The notes: a model not told the origin generated them from the letters alone. Counted from the first letter of the stretch, positions 17,008 to 24,211 are shown. The stretch is 38,903 nt of DNA from Candidatus Caenarcanum bioreactoricola (GCA_001899385.1 MOYB01000008.1:1-38903); one strand, 5' to 3'. A program made the numbers and translations.

Positions 17008-17085
17008 ATAGAAAGCCCTTTTCGAAGGATTTTATACCTCATATTTAAGAAAATTATCATAAATATAGGAAAAAATTATCGAAAG
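16986..17085 (+). repeat. Direct repeat TTATCGAAAG upstream of the 17.1-kb promoter
   Basis: TTATCGAAAG occurs at 16986-16995 and again at 17076-17085, the second copy ending 2 bases before the inverted-repeat arm that overlaps the -35 box. Between them, GCCCTTTTCGAAGG adds a related TTCGAA core. This non-coding stretch (17008-17169) looks regulatory, perhaps a binding site cluster. Confidence 0.4.
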
Positions 17086-17086
17086 A

Positions 17087-17136
17087 GTTGACTAACTTTA
17101 TAAAAGGTGGGTATAATTTCCTGTGTGTTAGTCAAC
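17087..17136 (+). promoter_or_regulatory. Strong promoter enclosed by a 10-base inverted-repeat operator
   Basis: The -35 is TTGACT (17088-17093), the spacer 18 bases, and the -10 is TATAAT (17112-17117) preceded by GGG. A perfect inverted repeat brackets it: GTTGACTAAC (17087-17096, over the -35) and GTTAGTCAAC (17127-17136, about +4 to +13). Such placement suits repression by a dimeric regulator, or a looped pair of half-sites. It drives the coiled-coil gene at 17170. Confidence 0.75.
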
Positions 17137-17169
17137 AAAGATTAACTTAAAAATATATTTTAAAACCAA

Positions 17170-17400
17170 ATGCAAATCATAAACGCTTTAAAAAATATTC
17201 TCGGTCCTCATGTAGAAACAGATAGACTTAGAAAAGGCATTGAAGAAATGTTTGATAAGTTCTCTGATCTTTTAGTAGCTAAATTAGATTCATTATTAGA
17301 AAAATATTTAGATAAACTAGAAGCTTTAGTTGCCGAGAAGAGAACAATAGTAGAAGCAGAAGAAAAGGCATCTATTTCAAAGAAGAAAAAAGATTCCTAA
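17170..17400 (+). CDS. Small coiled-coil protein
   Basis: A 76-residue, highly charged helical protein. Residues about 15-65 have heptad-like hydrophobic spacing (DKFSDLLVAKLDSLLEKYLD), and it ends in KKKKDS. It is a single-gene unit between a strong promoter with operator-like arms and a strong terminator at 17414. This suggests a separately controlled, possibly abundant regulator or accessory protein. No DNA-binding motif is evident and no family is recognised. Confidence 0.65.
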   Translation: MQIINALKNILGPHVETDRLRKGIEEMFDKFSDLLVAKLDSLLEKYLDKLEALVAEKRTIVEAEEKASISKKKKDS

Positions 17401-17413
17401 TTCAACCTACCCT

Positions 17414-17450
17414 AAGACCCTTGTACCGACTACAAGGGTCTTTCCTTTTT
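17414..17450 (+). terminator. Strong Rho-independent terminator
   Basis: A perfect 12-base-pair stem, AAGACCCTTGTA (17414-17425) with TACAAGGGTCTT (17431-17442), a 5-base loop and a T-rich tail (TCCTTTTT). It lies 14 bases after the coiled-coil gene. Confidence 0.9.
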
Positions 17451-17479
17451 CAGTGGTCTAATTAATTAAAAGTGGTCTT

Positions 17480-17716
17480 ATGTTAAATTTTCTAAGCTTA
17501 CAAGGAATTGCAACGGGTCTTTTTATTGGACTTTCTTTACTTAAAAATAAAAATCATTTTAAAAAGTATGGAATAGGACAAGGTTTATTAAAGTTTACAG
17601 GAAAAACAAGTGAACCAGAAAGAGTATCTAAACCTATACCTTTGATAAAAAAATCTAAGGCAATGGTTAAACATTCAGTCTTTAGATACCCTTCTAAAAA
17701 GTCTTTAACCATTTAG
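17480..17716 (+). CDS. Small N-terminally hydrophobic basic protein
   Basis: A 78-residue protein with a hydrophobic N-terminus (about residues 2-21, LNFLSLQGIATGLFIGLSLL) that could insert in a membrane. A basic remainder follows (KNKNHFKKYG; KSKAMVKHSVFRYPSKKS). Upstream, AGTGGTCT is repeated 20 bases apart (about 17452 and 17471), perhaps an operator. It is followed by a tiny membrane-protein gene. A lysis or membrane-associated role is possible; unknown. Confidence 0.5.
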   Translation: MLNFLSLQGIATGLFIGLSLLKNKNHFKKYGIGQGLLKFTGKTSEPERVSKPIPLIKKSKAMVKHSVFRYPSKKSLTI

Positions 17717-17756
17717 AATGGTTAAATATAATTTGGCACTTAAAAATCTAATATAA

Positions 17757-17882
17757 ATGGAAGAACTTTTACATATAGTTGCCCAAATGGTAGCCTTAAT
17801 AACCCTTTTATCGTGGGGATCTCTTATGATACTTTTACCTATATGTGTGTATAACCTTATTAAAGGAATAAACAAACTTTAG
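17757..17882 (+). CDS. Tiny membrane protein (41 residues), holin-like candidate
   Basis: ATG 17757 to TAG 17882 encodes 41 residues, almost entirely one or two hydrophobic helices (VAQMVALITLLSWGSLMIL, then LPICVYNLI) ending KGINKL. A -10-like TATAAT lies at 17727-17732, 25 bases upstream, the usual distance here. Length and topology suit a small holin, pinholin or membrane regulator, but the endolysin already has its own anchor. No family match can be claimed. Confidence 0.5.
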   Translation: MEELLHIVAQMVALITLLSWGSLMILLPICVYNLIKGINKL

Positions 17883-17928
17883 ATTTTTTATAATTCAAAT
17901 GTCAGTACTGAACAAATTTTTAAATTAA

Positions 17929-18357
17929 ATGACAGATTATAGCCCTAAATCAACAGACTTATGTTTGACAGCGTCAGATAATGGTCTTTATTGGAGTGCA
18001 GCAGAGAATATTTTTACAGTTGATGGAAGTTTAAACCTTTTAGAAGGTTATTCTATAGATATAAAAAATGTTGCTTATGCAGATTCTCCTGTAACCCTTG
18101 TAAAAAGAGATCCTATTTTAACTTGTGTAAACGCTACAAGTGGGAATGTAGTTATTAATTTACCTCCTGCAAGTGCTAATAAACAAATTTATTGGATTAA
18201 AAAAACCGATGTATCTGCTAATACAGTAACAGTAACCCCTAATGGTTCTGATACTATAGAAGGATCAGCTACTAAAGTTTTAACAGCCCAATATAGTTCA
18301 ATTCAATTAGTTTCTAATGGAACTATATGGCTTGTTTTATATGAAAAGTTAAGTTAA
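17929..18357 (+). CDS. Small beta-rich fibre/decoration-type protein
   Basis: A 142-residue protein. Its second half (about residues 65-140) carries a sequence style common in phage tail fibres and appendages: TSGNVVINLPPASANKQIYW, then IKKTDVSANTVTVTPNGSDT, ending in SSIQLVSNGTIWLVLYE. This pattern forms a beta-strand domain often joined to receptor-binding parts. Here it stands nearly alone, so it may be a trimeric accessory adhesin or decoration. TATAAT at 17889-17894 could be its -10. It is followed by a strong two-way terminator. Confidence 0.65.
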   Translation: MTDYSPKSTDLCLTASDNGLYWSAAENIFTVDGSLNLLEGYSIDIKNVAYADSPVTLVKRDPILTCVNATSGNVVINLPPASANKQIYWIKKTDVSANTVTVTPNGSDTIEGSATKVLTAQYSSIQLVSNGTIWLVLYEKLS

Positions 18358-18388
18358 TATAATAGAGTTCCTCTTTTGGTTAAGTGAA

Positions 18389-18424
18389 AAAACCCCCTCC
18401 TTTTATTTTAAAGGAGGGGGTTTT
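18389..18424. terminator. Bidirectional Rho-independent terminator between convergent genes
   Basis: A perfect 15-base-pair stem: AAAACCCCCTCCTTT (18389-18403) with AAAGGAGGGGGTTTT (18410-18424), loop of 6. The A and T ends allow function in both directions, for the plus-strand fibre gene and the minus-strand block starting at 18446. Confidence 0.92.
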
Positions 18425-18445
18425 GCTTTACCTAAGGATTTTTTT

Positions 18446-18634
18446 CTATTTCTTAGATTCTTTTAATTGAGGTTGTTCAACTTCTTCTTGTGTATTAGGA
18501 TCATAAGAAGTAATTGCACAAATATCTGTAGTTAATCTATTAATCTGATTATTCATTACTACAAAAAGACTAATTTGACTTAAGATTACACATACAACAA
18601 GAAATCCAATTAAAAAGTCTTTTCTATCTATCAT
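18446..18634 (-). CDS. Small single-span membrane protein
   Basis: The frame is open from 18727, but the ATG at 18634 is preferred: it gives MIDRKDFLIGFLVVCVILSQ, a typical short basic cytoplasmic start followed by one membrane span. The longer version would overlap the upstream gene by 25 bases. It has 62 residues, with an acidic periplasmic-type tail (YDPNTQEEVEQPQLKESKK). It resembles spanin-like or membrane accessory proteins in topology only. Last gene of the minus-strand group ending at the two-way terminator. Confidence 0.5.
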   Translation of the reverse strand: MIDRKDFLIGFLVVCVILSQISLFVVMNNQINRLTTDICAITSYDPNTQEEVEQPQLKESKK

Positions 18635-18702
18635 ATTTTTAAAAAGTAAGAGATTAAACTCAGTATAATATAGTTTAAACTTTTTGAAAAGGTATTTCAT
18701 AA

Positions 18703-19398
18703 TTAACCAAAGAAAGGATATATACATCCGTAATCTTTTCCTTTATTCATACCTTCAGTCATTAAGCTTTCATTAAGATTATTTATAGAAAATTCTAATC
18801 CTACTGTAGTTGCTATAACATCAAAAGAAATATCTCCTGCAGTTATTCCTGTTGTACTTGTAATATGTAAATAAATAGGGGTATTTGCAGCAATTAAAAC
18901 TTGAGGGTTGAACCATTCAAACCAAGCAATATCACTAATTACACTAGTATTAGGGGCAGTAGAATCATAAGGAATTTCTCTACACCAGAAATTATTAGCC
19001 TTAAAATCACTTAAAACTTGATTACCTAATAAACTTTGAGGATTTGTAGTAGATCCTACTGAAAAAGTTACCCCTGCAGTTCCTACTAAAGTAGTATCAA
19101 TATTTCCAAAAATATTTAATAAACATAATTTAGATGTTTTAAATAAAGGAATAGCTATATTAGATCCATTTCCATGTTCTCTCCATATTTGCTTTGAAAT
19201 ACCCATATTTACTTGTTTCTTCCATAAATTGGATAGTTCAAGAGAAGAATATTTAATTAAATCTTCTGCATCTGTTTTAACTCCTGTAGCTTTCGCATAA
19301 GGAATTCCAGTATTTGTAAATTTAACTCTAGATAAAACTCTAGTTGAAACTGATTCATTCAGATGAGTATAGTTACTAAAGTCTAAGTGATTTCCCAT
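18703..19398 (-). CDS. Probable virion protein of unknown type
   Basis: A 231-residue protein with beta-strand-rich composition and no membrane span. The second half resembles a jelly-roll or decoration style domain (GTAGVTFSVGSTTNPQSLLG; VLIAANTPIYLHITSTTGI). It is in a minus-strand run with two small basic proteins, 4 bases after the 79-residue gene. The composition resembles the abundant-looking protein at 20729. A structural role is inferred; no family recognised. Confidence 0.6.
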   Translation of the reverse strand: MGNHLDFSNYTHLNESVSTRVLSRVKFTNTGIPYAKATGVKTDAEDLIKYSSLELSNLWKKQVNMGISKQIWREHGNGSNIAIPLFKTSKLCLLNIFGNIDTTLVGTAGVTFSVGSTTNPQSLLGNQVLSDFKANNFWCREIPYDSTAPNTSVISDIAWFEWFNPQVLIAANTPIYLHITSTTGITAGDISFDVIATTVGLEFSINNLNESLMTEGMNKGKDYGCIYPFFG

Positions 19399-19402
19399 TT
19401 AT

Positions 19403-19642
19403 TTATTTTGATTCCTTTTTAGAGTTTTGACCAGCTTTAAATGCTTTTATCATTGTTTCGGCTTCTCCTGGAAGCATTAATTTAAAACCAGGATCAGCTA
19501 TAAGAGTTTCAAGAGCATCAATATTTTTCTTATTTATAGTAGGTGAAGGAGGTCTCATTGACATGATAGACATAAAACCACCCATGTGCTTTGGGGATTC
19601 TTTTTCTTTAGATGTAGTTTTTTTTATAGATTTCTTTGCCAT
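19403..19642 (-). CDS. Small basic protein of unknown function
   Basis: A 79-residue protein with a Lys/Ser-rich N-terminus (MAKKSIKKTTSKEKESPKH), a Met/Pro middle (MGGFMSIMSMRPPSP) and a helical C-terminus ending NSKKESK. It lies between the 97-residue and 231-residue genes with short gaps, so is probably co-transcribed. Possibly a minor virion protein; no motif recognised. Confidence 0.55.
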   Translation of the reverse strand: MAKKSIKKTTSKEKESPKHMGGFMSIMSMRPPSPTINKKNIDALETLIADPGFKLMLPGEAETMIKAFKAGQNSKKESK

Positions 19643-19656
19643 TATATTTTTCCTTC

Positions 19657-19950
19657 TTAAAAATTAAAAGATTTAGACTTTCTATATGTTTTAGCTTTTT
19701 TATCCTCTCTTGTTTTTGATTGAGCTGTAAAACCACTCATTGTTCCAACTTCACCAATGTCTCTTAAATTTCTCATGGGTATAGTCTTGGTAGCATTTAC
19801 TTCTCTAAGATTTTGAATAGGTATATCAGACTTATTTAAATCTTTAGGAAACTGTACACTTGTTCCATCCATATCAAAATATCCTTTCTTTTTTCTACCA
19901 GCTCCCGATCCTGAATAAGATCCACTTTGTTTTATTGTTTGTTTAATCAT
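19657..19950 (-). CDS. Small basic protein with an internal repeat
   Basis: A 97-residue protein, Arg/Lys-rich at both ends (GSGAGRKKKGYF; KTREDKKAKTYRKSKSF). Two imperfect copies of I-P-x-x-N-L-R-x-(4-5)-T occur in the middle (IPIQNLREVNATKT and IPMRNLRDIGEVGT). It lies just downstream of thyX on the minus strand. The repeat suggests a short linear binding motif used twice. Function unknown. Confidence 0.55.
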   Translation of the reverse strand: MIKQTIKQSGSYSGSGAGRKKKGYFDMDGTSVQFPKDLNKSDIPIQNLREVNATKTIPMRNLRDIGEVGTMSGFTAQSKTREDKKAKTYRKSKSFNF

Positions 19951-19970
19951 TAGAAAATACGCATAAATTT

Positions 19971-20654
19971 CTAAGAAATTATATCTTTTATTCTAAGGGT
20001 ATTAGGAACTAGAGGTTGAATTAATTTAACAATAGCTTTAGAGTATTCCTGCATTTCCCTTTGAGCATGTTTATCTAATCTAAGCTCAAGGAAATTAAGC
20101 AAGGCTCTAAGATTTATAGACCAATAGAATTCTGTATACATTGCAGTAGGTAAAACTCCTCTAGCTTGTTCTCTAGATACTCCCATAAGTAATAGATTTT
20201 GATACTGTTCATAACTTTGCTTTAAGGCTTTTTTATAAGAATCTAAAGCAAGATTAGGCGTTTCTACTTCTAAATCTGTACTACATTGCTTAGATACATC
20301 AGATTGTTGTTTAAACTCTAATGGAATATAAAACTCTTCTTTAATTTCTGTATATCTTGCACTTATCTCGTTAAAAGATCCTATTCTGTGTCTTAACCAT
20401 TGTCTAGCTATATATAAAGGGCATTTTACTAGAAAAGTAAAAGAAACATGTTCTAAAGGTGTTTCATGTTTATGTTTAATAAGATATTCTAAAAGTTTTA
20501 TATCTTTATCTTCCATTTTTAAAATGCTTTTACCCATTGAAACACGGGCTGCATTTATAATCTTAGTTTCATCTCCCATATAATCTATTAAAGAGATTCT
20601 TCCTATAGAATCCCCCAAGCAATAGATTTCTGACTGTTGCATTTGTTTTTCCAT
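19971..20654 (-). CDS. thyX: Flavin-dependent thymidylate synthase
   Basis: It contains the ThyX signature RHRxxSxNExSxRY as RHRIGSFNEISARYTE, with a downstream catalytic region (MGVSREQARGVLPTAMYTEF and WSINLRALLNFLELR) typical of the family. ThyX makes dTMP from dUMP using FAD, NADPH and methylene-tetrahydrofolate. The start at 20654 gives 227 residues, the usual length. The frame is open to 20696, but those codons overlap the upstream terminator and promoter box. A TATACT box (minus strand, 20662-20667) ends only 7 bases before this ATG, so the mRNA may be leaderless; ATG 20642 is the alternative. Confidence 0.92.
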   Translation of the reverse strand: MEKQMQQSEIYCLGDSIGRISLIDYMGDETKIINAARVSMGKSILKMEDKDIKLLEYLIKHKHETPLEHVSFTFLVKCPLYIARQWLRHRIGSFNEISARYTEIKEEFYIPLEFKQQSDVSKQCSTDLEVETPNLALDSYKKALKQSYEQYQNLLLMGVSREQARGVLPTAMYTEFYWSINLRALLNFLELRLDKHAQREMQEYSKAIVKLIQPLVPNTLRIKDIIS

Positions 20655-20667
20655 GTAATAAAGTATA

Positions 20668-20704
20668 CAAAAAAAAAGATACTCCGTAAAGACCAAAGTA
20701 TCTT
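20668..20704 (-). terminator. Terminator after the 250-residue virion gene
   Basis: On the minus strand AAGATACT (20697-20704) pairs with AGTATCTT (20676-20683) and is followed by a run of T (plus-strand A's, 20668-20675). It separates the gene at 20729 from thyX, whose own -10 box begins right after the T-run. Confidence 0.8.
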
Positions 20705-20728
20705 AAAAGAAATCTAATTAACTTTAGA

Positions 20729-21481
20729 TTATGCATCCCAACGAAGTTGTCCGTATCCAGCTGTATCTCCAGGAATTTTAGCTGTAGGTATTGTGTAATT
20801 AGCATTTGCAGCGTCATACCCAATAACTGAACCTAATTCAGAGTAAGGGAATCCACCTATAACTTCATGTTCGAGTTGGAAACCAACAACTGTTATAACT
20901 GTATCAAGTTCAAGACCTGTAGCAACAACACCATCTCCAAGTTCAAAACCAATTACGATTTCGCTGAACTTTCTAGAAAGAGGAGCTATAGGATCAGGAG
21001 ATACAACAGAAGAAATATTTCCTTCATTTATAGCTGTAGTACCTGCTTGAGTTGCTGAAGGCTGGGTAGCACCAAAACCTGCTGAAGCAACACGACCACC
21101 TGCTGCACCGCCTTTAACATAATCATCTAAAACAGAAGGAGAAAGTCTCAATGCACTATTTTTAGCTAATGATGTAGTTGCAGAAGTTACTTGAGAAGTT
21201 AATGCAACTGCTAAAGCAGCTTCATTATTAGGTTTAGTAAGCTTTGCGAATAAGTTATAAGTAATACCAGCTGAGCCAGCATTTAAGTGTTTGAATTCTT
21301 TAAGTTCAGATTCTATAGAAACGATTCTAACATTTCTAAGTTTAAGAACATCAAATTTCTTTGTGTTTAAAGTGCCTATTGCACCAAGTTCTGCTGAAGT
21401 AAAGGTTCTAGAAATAGGAATGTTTAACTCAAAAGGGGTTAAATGATTCCATCTGATACCTACTCCGTCTCTTATTGCCAT
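20729..21481 (-). CDS. Probable abundant virion structural protein
   Basis: A 250-residue, Ala/Gly/Thr-rich, beta-type protein without membrane spans. Features include an N-terminal WNHLTPFELNIPISRTF segment, an Ala/Gly-rich centre and a C-terminal GYDAANANYTIPTAKIPGD. It has a GGAG-type ribosome-binding site, a plausible -10 (TATAAT, 21517-21522 on the minus strand) and its own terminator, like the capsid gene. This suggests a highly expressed structural protein such as a decoration or tail protein. No family recognised. Confidence 0.62.
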   Translation of the reverse strand: MAIRDGVGIRWNHLTPFELNIPISRTFTSAELGAIGTLNTKKFDVLKLRNVRIVSIESELKEFKHLNAGSAGITYNLFAKLTKPNNEAALAVALTSQVTSATTSLAKNSALRLSPSVLDDYVKGGAAGGRVASAGFGATQPSATQAGTTAINEGNISSVVSPDPIAPLSRKFSEIVIGFELGDGVVATGLELDTVITVVGFQLEHEVIGGFPYSELGSVIGYDAANANYTIPTAKIPGDTAGYGQLRWDA

Positions 21482-21516
21482 ATTTTATGTAATAACTCCG
21501 TAAATAATTGCAAAAA

Positions 21517-21522
21517 ATTATA
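21517..21522 (-). promoter_or_regulatory. -10 box for the 250-residue virion gene
   Basis: Minus-strand TATAAT lies 35 bases before the ATG at 21481. A GGAG ribosome-binding site lies between them. The -35 is not clear. Confidence 0.45.
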
Positions 21523-21531
21523 TCTTTCTTA

Positions 21532-21555
21532 AAAACTGAAAAATTTTTTAGTTTT
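21532..21555. repeat. AT-rich inverted repeat in the divergent promoter region
   Basis: AAAACTGAAAAA pairs with TTTTTTAGTTTT apart from one G-T position. It lies between the minus-strand -10 box (21517) and the plus-strand -10 box (21573), where it could be an operator for both or a two-way insulator. Confidence 0.4.
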
Positions 21556-21570
21556 ATTTCTCTTTTTCAG

Positions 21571-21578
21571 GGTATACT
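21571..21578 (+). promoter_or_regulatory. Extended -10 promoter (GGTATACT) of the plus-strand gene block
   Basis: AGGGTATACT with TATACT at 21573-21578, 26 bases before the ATG at 21605. It is the first of a recurring box type on the plus strand. It would start the transcript carrying the coiled-coil gene and the RecA-fold ATPase. Confidence 0.6.
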
Positions 21579-21604
21579 AAAAATATAGTCTACTTTAAAA
21601 ACTC

Positions 21605-21952
21605 ATGGAAGAAGAAAATATAAAGACACAATATTTATTAGCTAAATTACAGTCTGGTATAATAGAACAAAATGAAACAATCAAAGAGTTGGTTCAAATA
21701 ATGAAAACTTTAAATAAGAAAATGGAAATACTTGAAAATAATCTAGCTAAACATGATATAAAAATGGGAGAATCTGTAGTAGCTAGCTATATAAATACAA
21801 TCTCTAATCCTCTATCTTCTAAACCTAAGCAAAAGGTTTCTATTCTTAAAGAAAAAGAACCTTTATCAGATATTAAAGAAGTAAAACTAGATGAACCCTT
21901 TAAAAAATCTGTTGTAGAAAATATTAAACAGTTCCTTAGTAAAAAAGGATGA
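21605..21952 (+). CDS. Small coiled-coil protein upstream of the RecA-fold ATPase
   Basis: A 115-residue charged helical protein; residues about 10-60 show coiled-coil spacing (IIEQNETIKELVQIMKTLNK). A more flexible middle and a basic end follow. Its TGA overlaps the next ATG by 4 bases. As the first gene of the replication-type unit it might be a helicase partner or regulator, but that is positional inference. No family recognised. Confidence 0.6.
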   Translation: MEEENIKTQYLLAKLQSGIIEQNETIKELVQIMKTLNKKMEILENNLAKHDIKMGESVVASYINTISNPLSSKPKQKVSILKEKEPLSDIKEVKLDEPFKKSVVENIKQFLSKKG

Positions 21953-22236
21953 GATATTTATTAAAAGACCTTAAAGAGGGGTTTGAAATCCTTTTAAAAA
22001 AAGACTCAAACGCAAGTATTGTTTTATACTTAGACAATTGGGTTGTTTTACCTTACGAAGAGGATACTACTGTTGATTCTTGTCTTAAAAACAAACTGCA
22101 TTTGTCAAATTTCACTAATGCAGAAGTTTCTAAACTTAATCAATTGAATTTCTCTTTCGTAATGTTTTCTTTAGAAGAAAATGATGATATTTTAAAAGGT
22201 AAATGGATATATAAAGCAAATAAGTTAAAAGTTTAG
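21949..22236 (+). CDS. Small protein of unknown function
   Basis: A 95-residue protein, mixed alpha/beta (FEILLKKDSNASIVLYLDNW; FVMFSLEENDDILKGKW). It is coupled by 4 bases to the preceding coiled-coil gene and followed 18 bases later by the ATPase gene with an AAAGG site. Probably part of the same replication module. No motif recognised. Confidence 0.55.
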   Translation: MRYLLKDLKEGFEILLKKDSNASIVLYLDNWVVLPYEEDTTVDSCLKNKLHLSNFTNAEVSKLNQLNFSFVMFSLEENDDILKGKWIYKANKLKV

Positions 22237-22254
22237 AAAGGTTTTTAAAATAAT

Positions 22255-23541
22255 ATGTTAAGTTATGGTCAAATCTTATATGCTTATACTAATCTAGGTA
22301 TAAGATATGAAAAAGAAGTTTTTACAAATGAGGATACAAGGAAGTTTTATGAGTCCTTATTAAATTCAAACCTAGAGAAAGGGGTTAATATTCTTTCTTG
22401 GAATGGTATTTATCCTGTACCTATTACTCCACAAGAGTATGAAAATCAAGTTTTATCTGATTTATATACTAAAAAGATAAATAACTTTACGCTTAATTTA
22501 CAAAAACAATTAATTTATGGAGATTGGAAAGCTCTTAAAGAATCTTTTCCTGACTCTCCTACTGTAAACACTGAAGATGGTTTAGTAAATTTTGAAGATT
22601 TGAATATTCAACCTATTTCTTATAAACCTTTCTTTCCTGAATGGGATAAAGTCTTTAAGGGGTTATTAGATGAAGATTTTATAATCATTTTCGCAATGCC
22701 TAAAATGGGTAAAAGTACCCTATTATCCTATTTAGCTTATGAAGCTATTAAAAATGGACATACTATTGGCTTTTATGCTACAGAACTCTCAAGAGAATAT
22801 ACTACTCAATATATTTTAGGATGGGAATATGGAGCTATAGGTTCTGACGCATTAGAGTTATTTAATAAAGTTCCACAAGCTCTTACAAATCTTATGCAAA
22901 AGTATGCAGGTAAAATAAAATATCCTCTTTCAGATACTTTTATATGGAGTGAATATGAAAAGTTATACACAGATAAAGATGTTGAAATGATTTTCCATGA
23001 TAACTTTATAACTTCTCATGGAAATTTACCTAGTGTGGGAAAAGATGATTCTTCTTATGAAGAATTTTCAAAAAAATTAGGGGCTACCTTTAGGAAATAT
23101 AAAAAACCTACCTTTATGGTTACTCAAGAAGGAGAACGAGACGCTACAGAAAAAGAAAAAGAGAAAAATCCCGATAGAAAACAAGTAGGAAGAGGTACTA
23201 CCTTTAGAACAAGAAGTCTAGGACAAGAAGCTACCCTAATGCTTAATATAGTACCTTCAACTACGGTAGATAATAAACTAGTAATAGTGCATGATAGATT
23301 TAGATCTTTAAATAATCTAATTTCTTCTAACTCTATTTCTATAAGTCAAAGAACAGGTAAATTAGAAACAACTGTAATAAAAGATTCAACTACTACTCGT
23401 ATTATTAATTTATTAAAGACTAATCCTGAGTTAAGAGATCAGTTAGATTCAGAAACTCTTTCTACTCAGTTTCCTGAATTACTCCCCTATTTAGATGAAA
23501 AACCTTCTTCTCTTGATAAACTTTCAACTTTTAGTGTTTAA
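22255..23541 (+). CDS. RecA-fold replicative helicase-like ATPase (DnaB/SF4 type)
   Basis: A 428-residue protein with an N-terminal domain of about 120 residues followed by a RecA-like core. The Walker A-like loop is A147-M-P-K-M-G-K-S-T and a Walker B-like strand is at about 243-250 (VEMIFHDN). A sensor-like strand reads FMVTQEGERD, then an Arg-rich GRGTTFRTRSLGQEATLMLN segment like the DnaB late motifs. SF4 helicases form hexameric rings that unwind DNA at the fork. It is the only clear replication protein here; polymerase and primase are not in the window. It could instead be a DnaB-derived ATPase of other use. Confidence 0.75.
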   Translation: MLSYGQILYAYTNLGIRYEKEVFTNEDTRKFYESLLNSNLEKGVNILSWNGIYPVPITPQEYENQVLSDLYTKKINNFTLNLQKQLIYGDWKALKESFPDSPTVNTEDGLVNFEDLNIQPISYKPFFPEWDKVFKGLLDEDFIIIFAMPKMGKSTLLSYLAYEAIKNGHTIGFYATELSREYTTQYILGWEYGAIGSDALELFNKVPQALTNLMQKYAGKIKYPLSDTFIWSEYEKLYTDKDVEMIFHDNFITSHGNLPSVGKDDSSYEEFSKKLGATFRKYKKPTFMVTQEGERDATEKEKEKNPDRKQVGRGTTFRTRSLGQEATLMLNIVPSTTVDNKLVIVHDRFRSLNNLISSNSISISQRTGKLETTVIKDSTTTRIINLLKTNPELRDQLDSETLSTQFPELLPYLDEKPSSLDKLSTFSV

Positions 23542-23554
23542 AAATTTTTAAATG

Positions 23555-23563
23555 GGGTATATT
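23555..23563 (+). promoter_or_regulatory. GGGTATATT promoter box overlapping the false upstream start
   Basis: The recurring extended -10 box (TATATT at 23558-23563) starts inside an in-frame upstream ATG (23552). It lies 25 bases before the ATG at 23588, the usual distance, so transcripts from here could only be translated from 23588. Confidence 0.55.
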
Positions 23564-23587
23564 AAACTTACACCGAGATTCATAATC

Positions 23588-24184
23588 ATGAAACAAATAC
23601 TTTTTTTATTTTTAATTTTTAACTTTTTTAATTTAATCCCAAATACTGCTTTATGTATGACTTCTATCGCAAAAAGTCCTTATAAAACAGTTGCGAAAAT
23701 GATTAAACCTAATCAAGTTGCAAAAAGTCCTTACAAAAAGAGTTTAAGAACTCCATATAAAAGGGTTTTAACCTCTAATAAGAGAAGTTTAAGAACTCCT
23801 TATAGATCAACCTCTATTTATAGGAAAGCACCTATTGCAAAGGCTTCTATACCTATTGCAAAAGTTTCTAAACCTATCAATAAGGTTTATTTAACACCTA
23901 AAAATGTTTCTCCTAAACCTTTAAAAGTTATTGTACCTAATAAACCTATTAAATCTTTTGATGAGTATCCTATAGTACCTGACTATTTTACTTATACTAA
24001 AGAAAATATAGCTCTTGCAAGGTCAGTAAAACAAGAAGACCCTAAGTTTTATCAAGAAATGTATCAAGATACTGAAATTTATGATTACTTAGAAGGAAAA
24101 AATAGATATGCTTTACAGAAGAAAGTCAAAAAGCAAGAGTTTAATCTTAAATGCTGGCTTGGAAACTTCTTTAAAAGAATTTAG
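23588..24184 (+). CDS. Secreted lysine-rich protein with SPYK/TPYK repeats
   Basis: The start at 23588 gives a classic signal peptide (MKQILFLFLIFNFFNLIPNT, then ALC) on a 198-residue protein. The mature part is very basic and opens with repeated short units: AKSPYKT, AKSPYKK, LRTPYKR, LRTPYRS. A proline/lysine-rich stretch follows (KASIPIAKVSKPINKV), then a charged domain and a C-terminal WLGNFFKRI. A phage protein exported to the periplasm or cell surface may alter the envelope or block superinfection; neither is shown. It lies between the ATPase and a terminator, with its own promoter box. Confidence 0.65.
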   Translation: MKQILFLFLIFNFFNLIPNTALCMTSIAKSPYKTVAKMIKPNQVAKSPYKKSLRTPYKRVLTSNKRSLRTPYRSTSIYRKAPIAKASIPIAKVSKPINKVYLTPKNVSPKPLKVIVPNKPIKSFDEYPIVPDYFTYTKENIALARSVKQEDPKFYQEMYQDTEIYDYLEGKNRYALQKKVKKQEFNLKCWLGNFFKRI

Positions 24185-24211
24185 ATATTTAAAATAGTTT
24201 GATTCTATTTT

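Noticed and set aside
17899-17928. Nine-codon leader frame (MSVLNKFLN) before the 142-residue fibre gene
   Set aside because: Too short to support from sequence; no ribosome-binding site.
18635-18727. Longer N-terminus for the small membrane protein ending at 18446
   Set aside because: It overlaps the upstream gene and puts 31 extra residues before a normal short basic start and membrane span.
20569-20823. 84-codon minus-strand frame across the 5' end of thyX and the end of the virion gene
   Set aside because: It lies out of frame over two well-supported genes and across a terminator.
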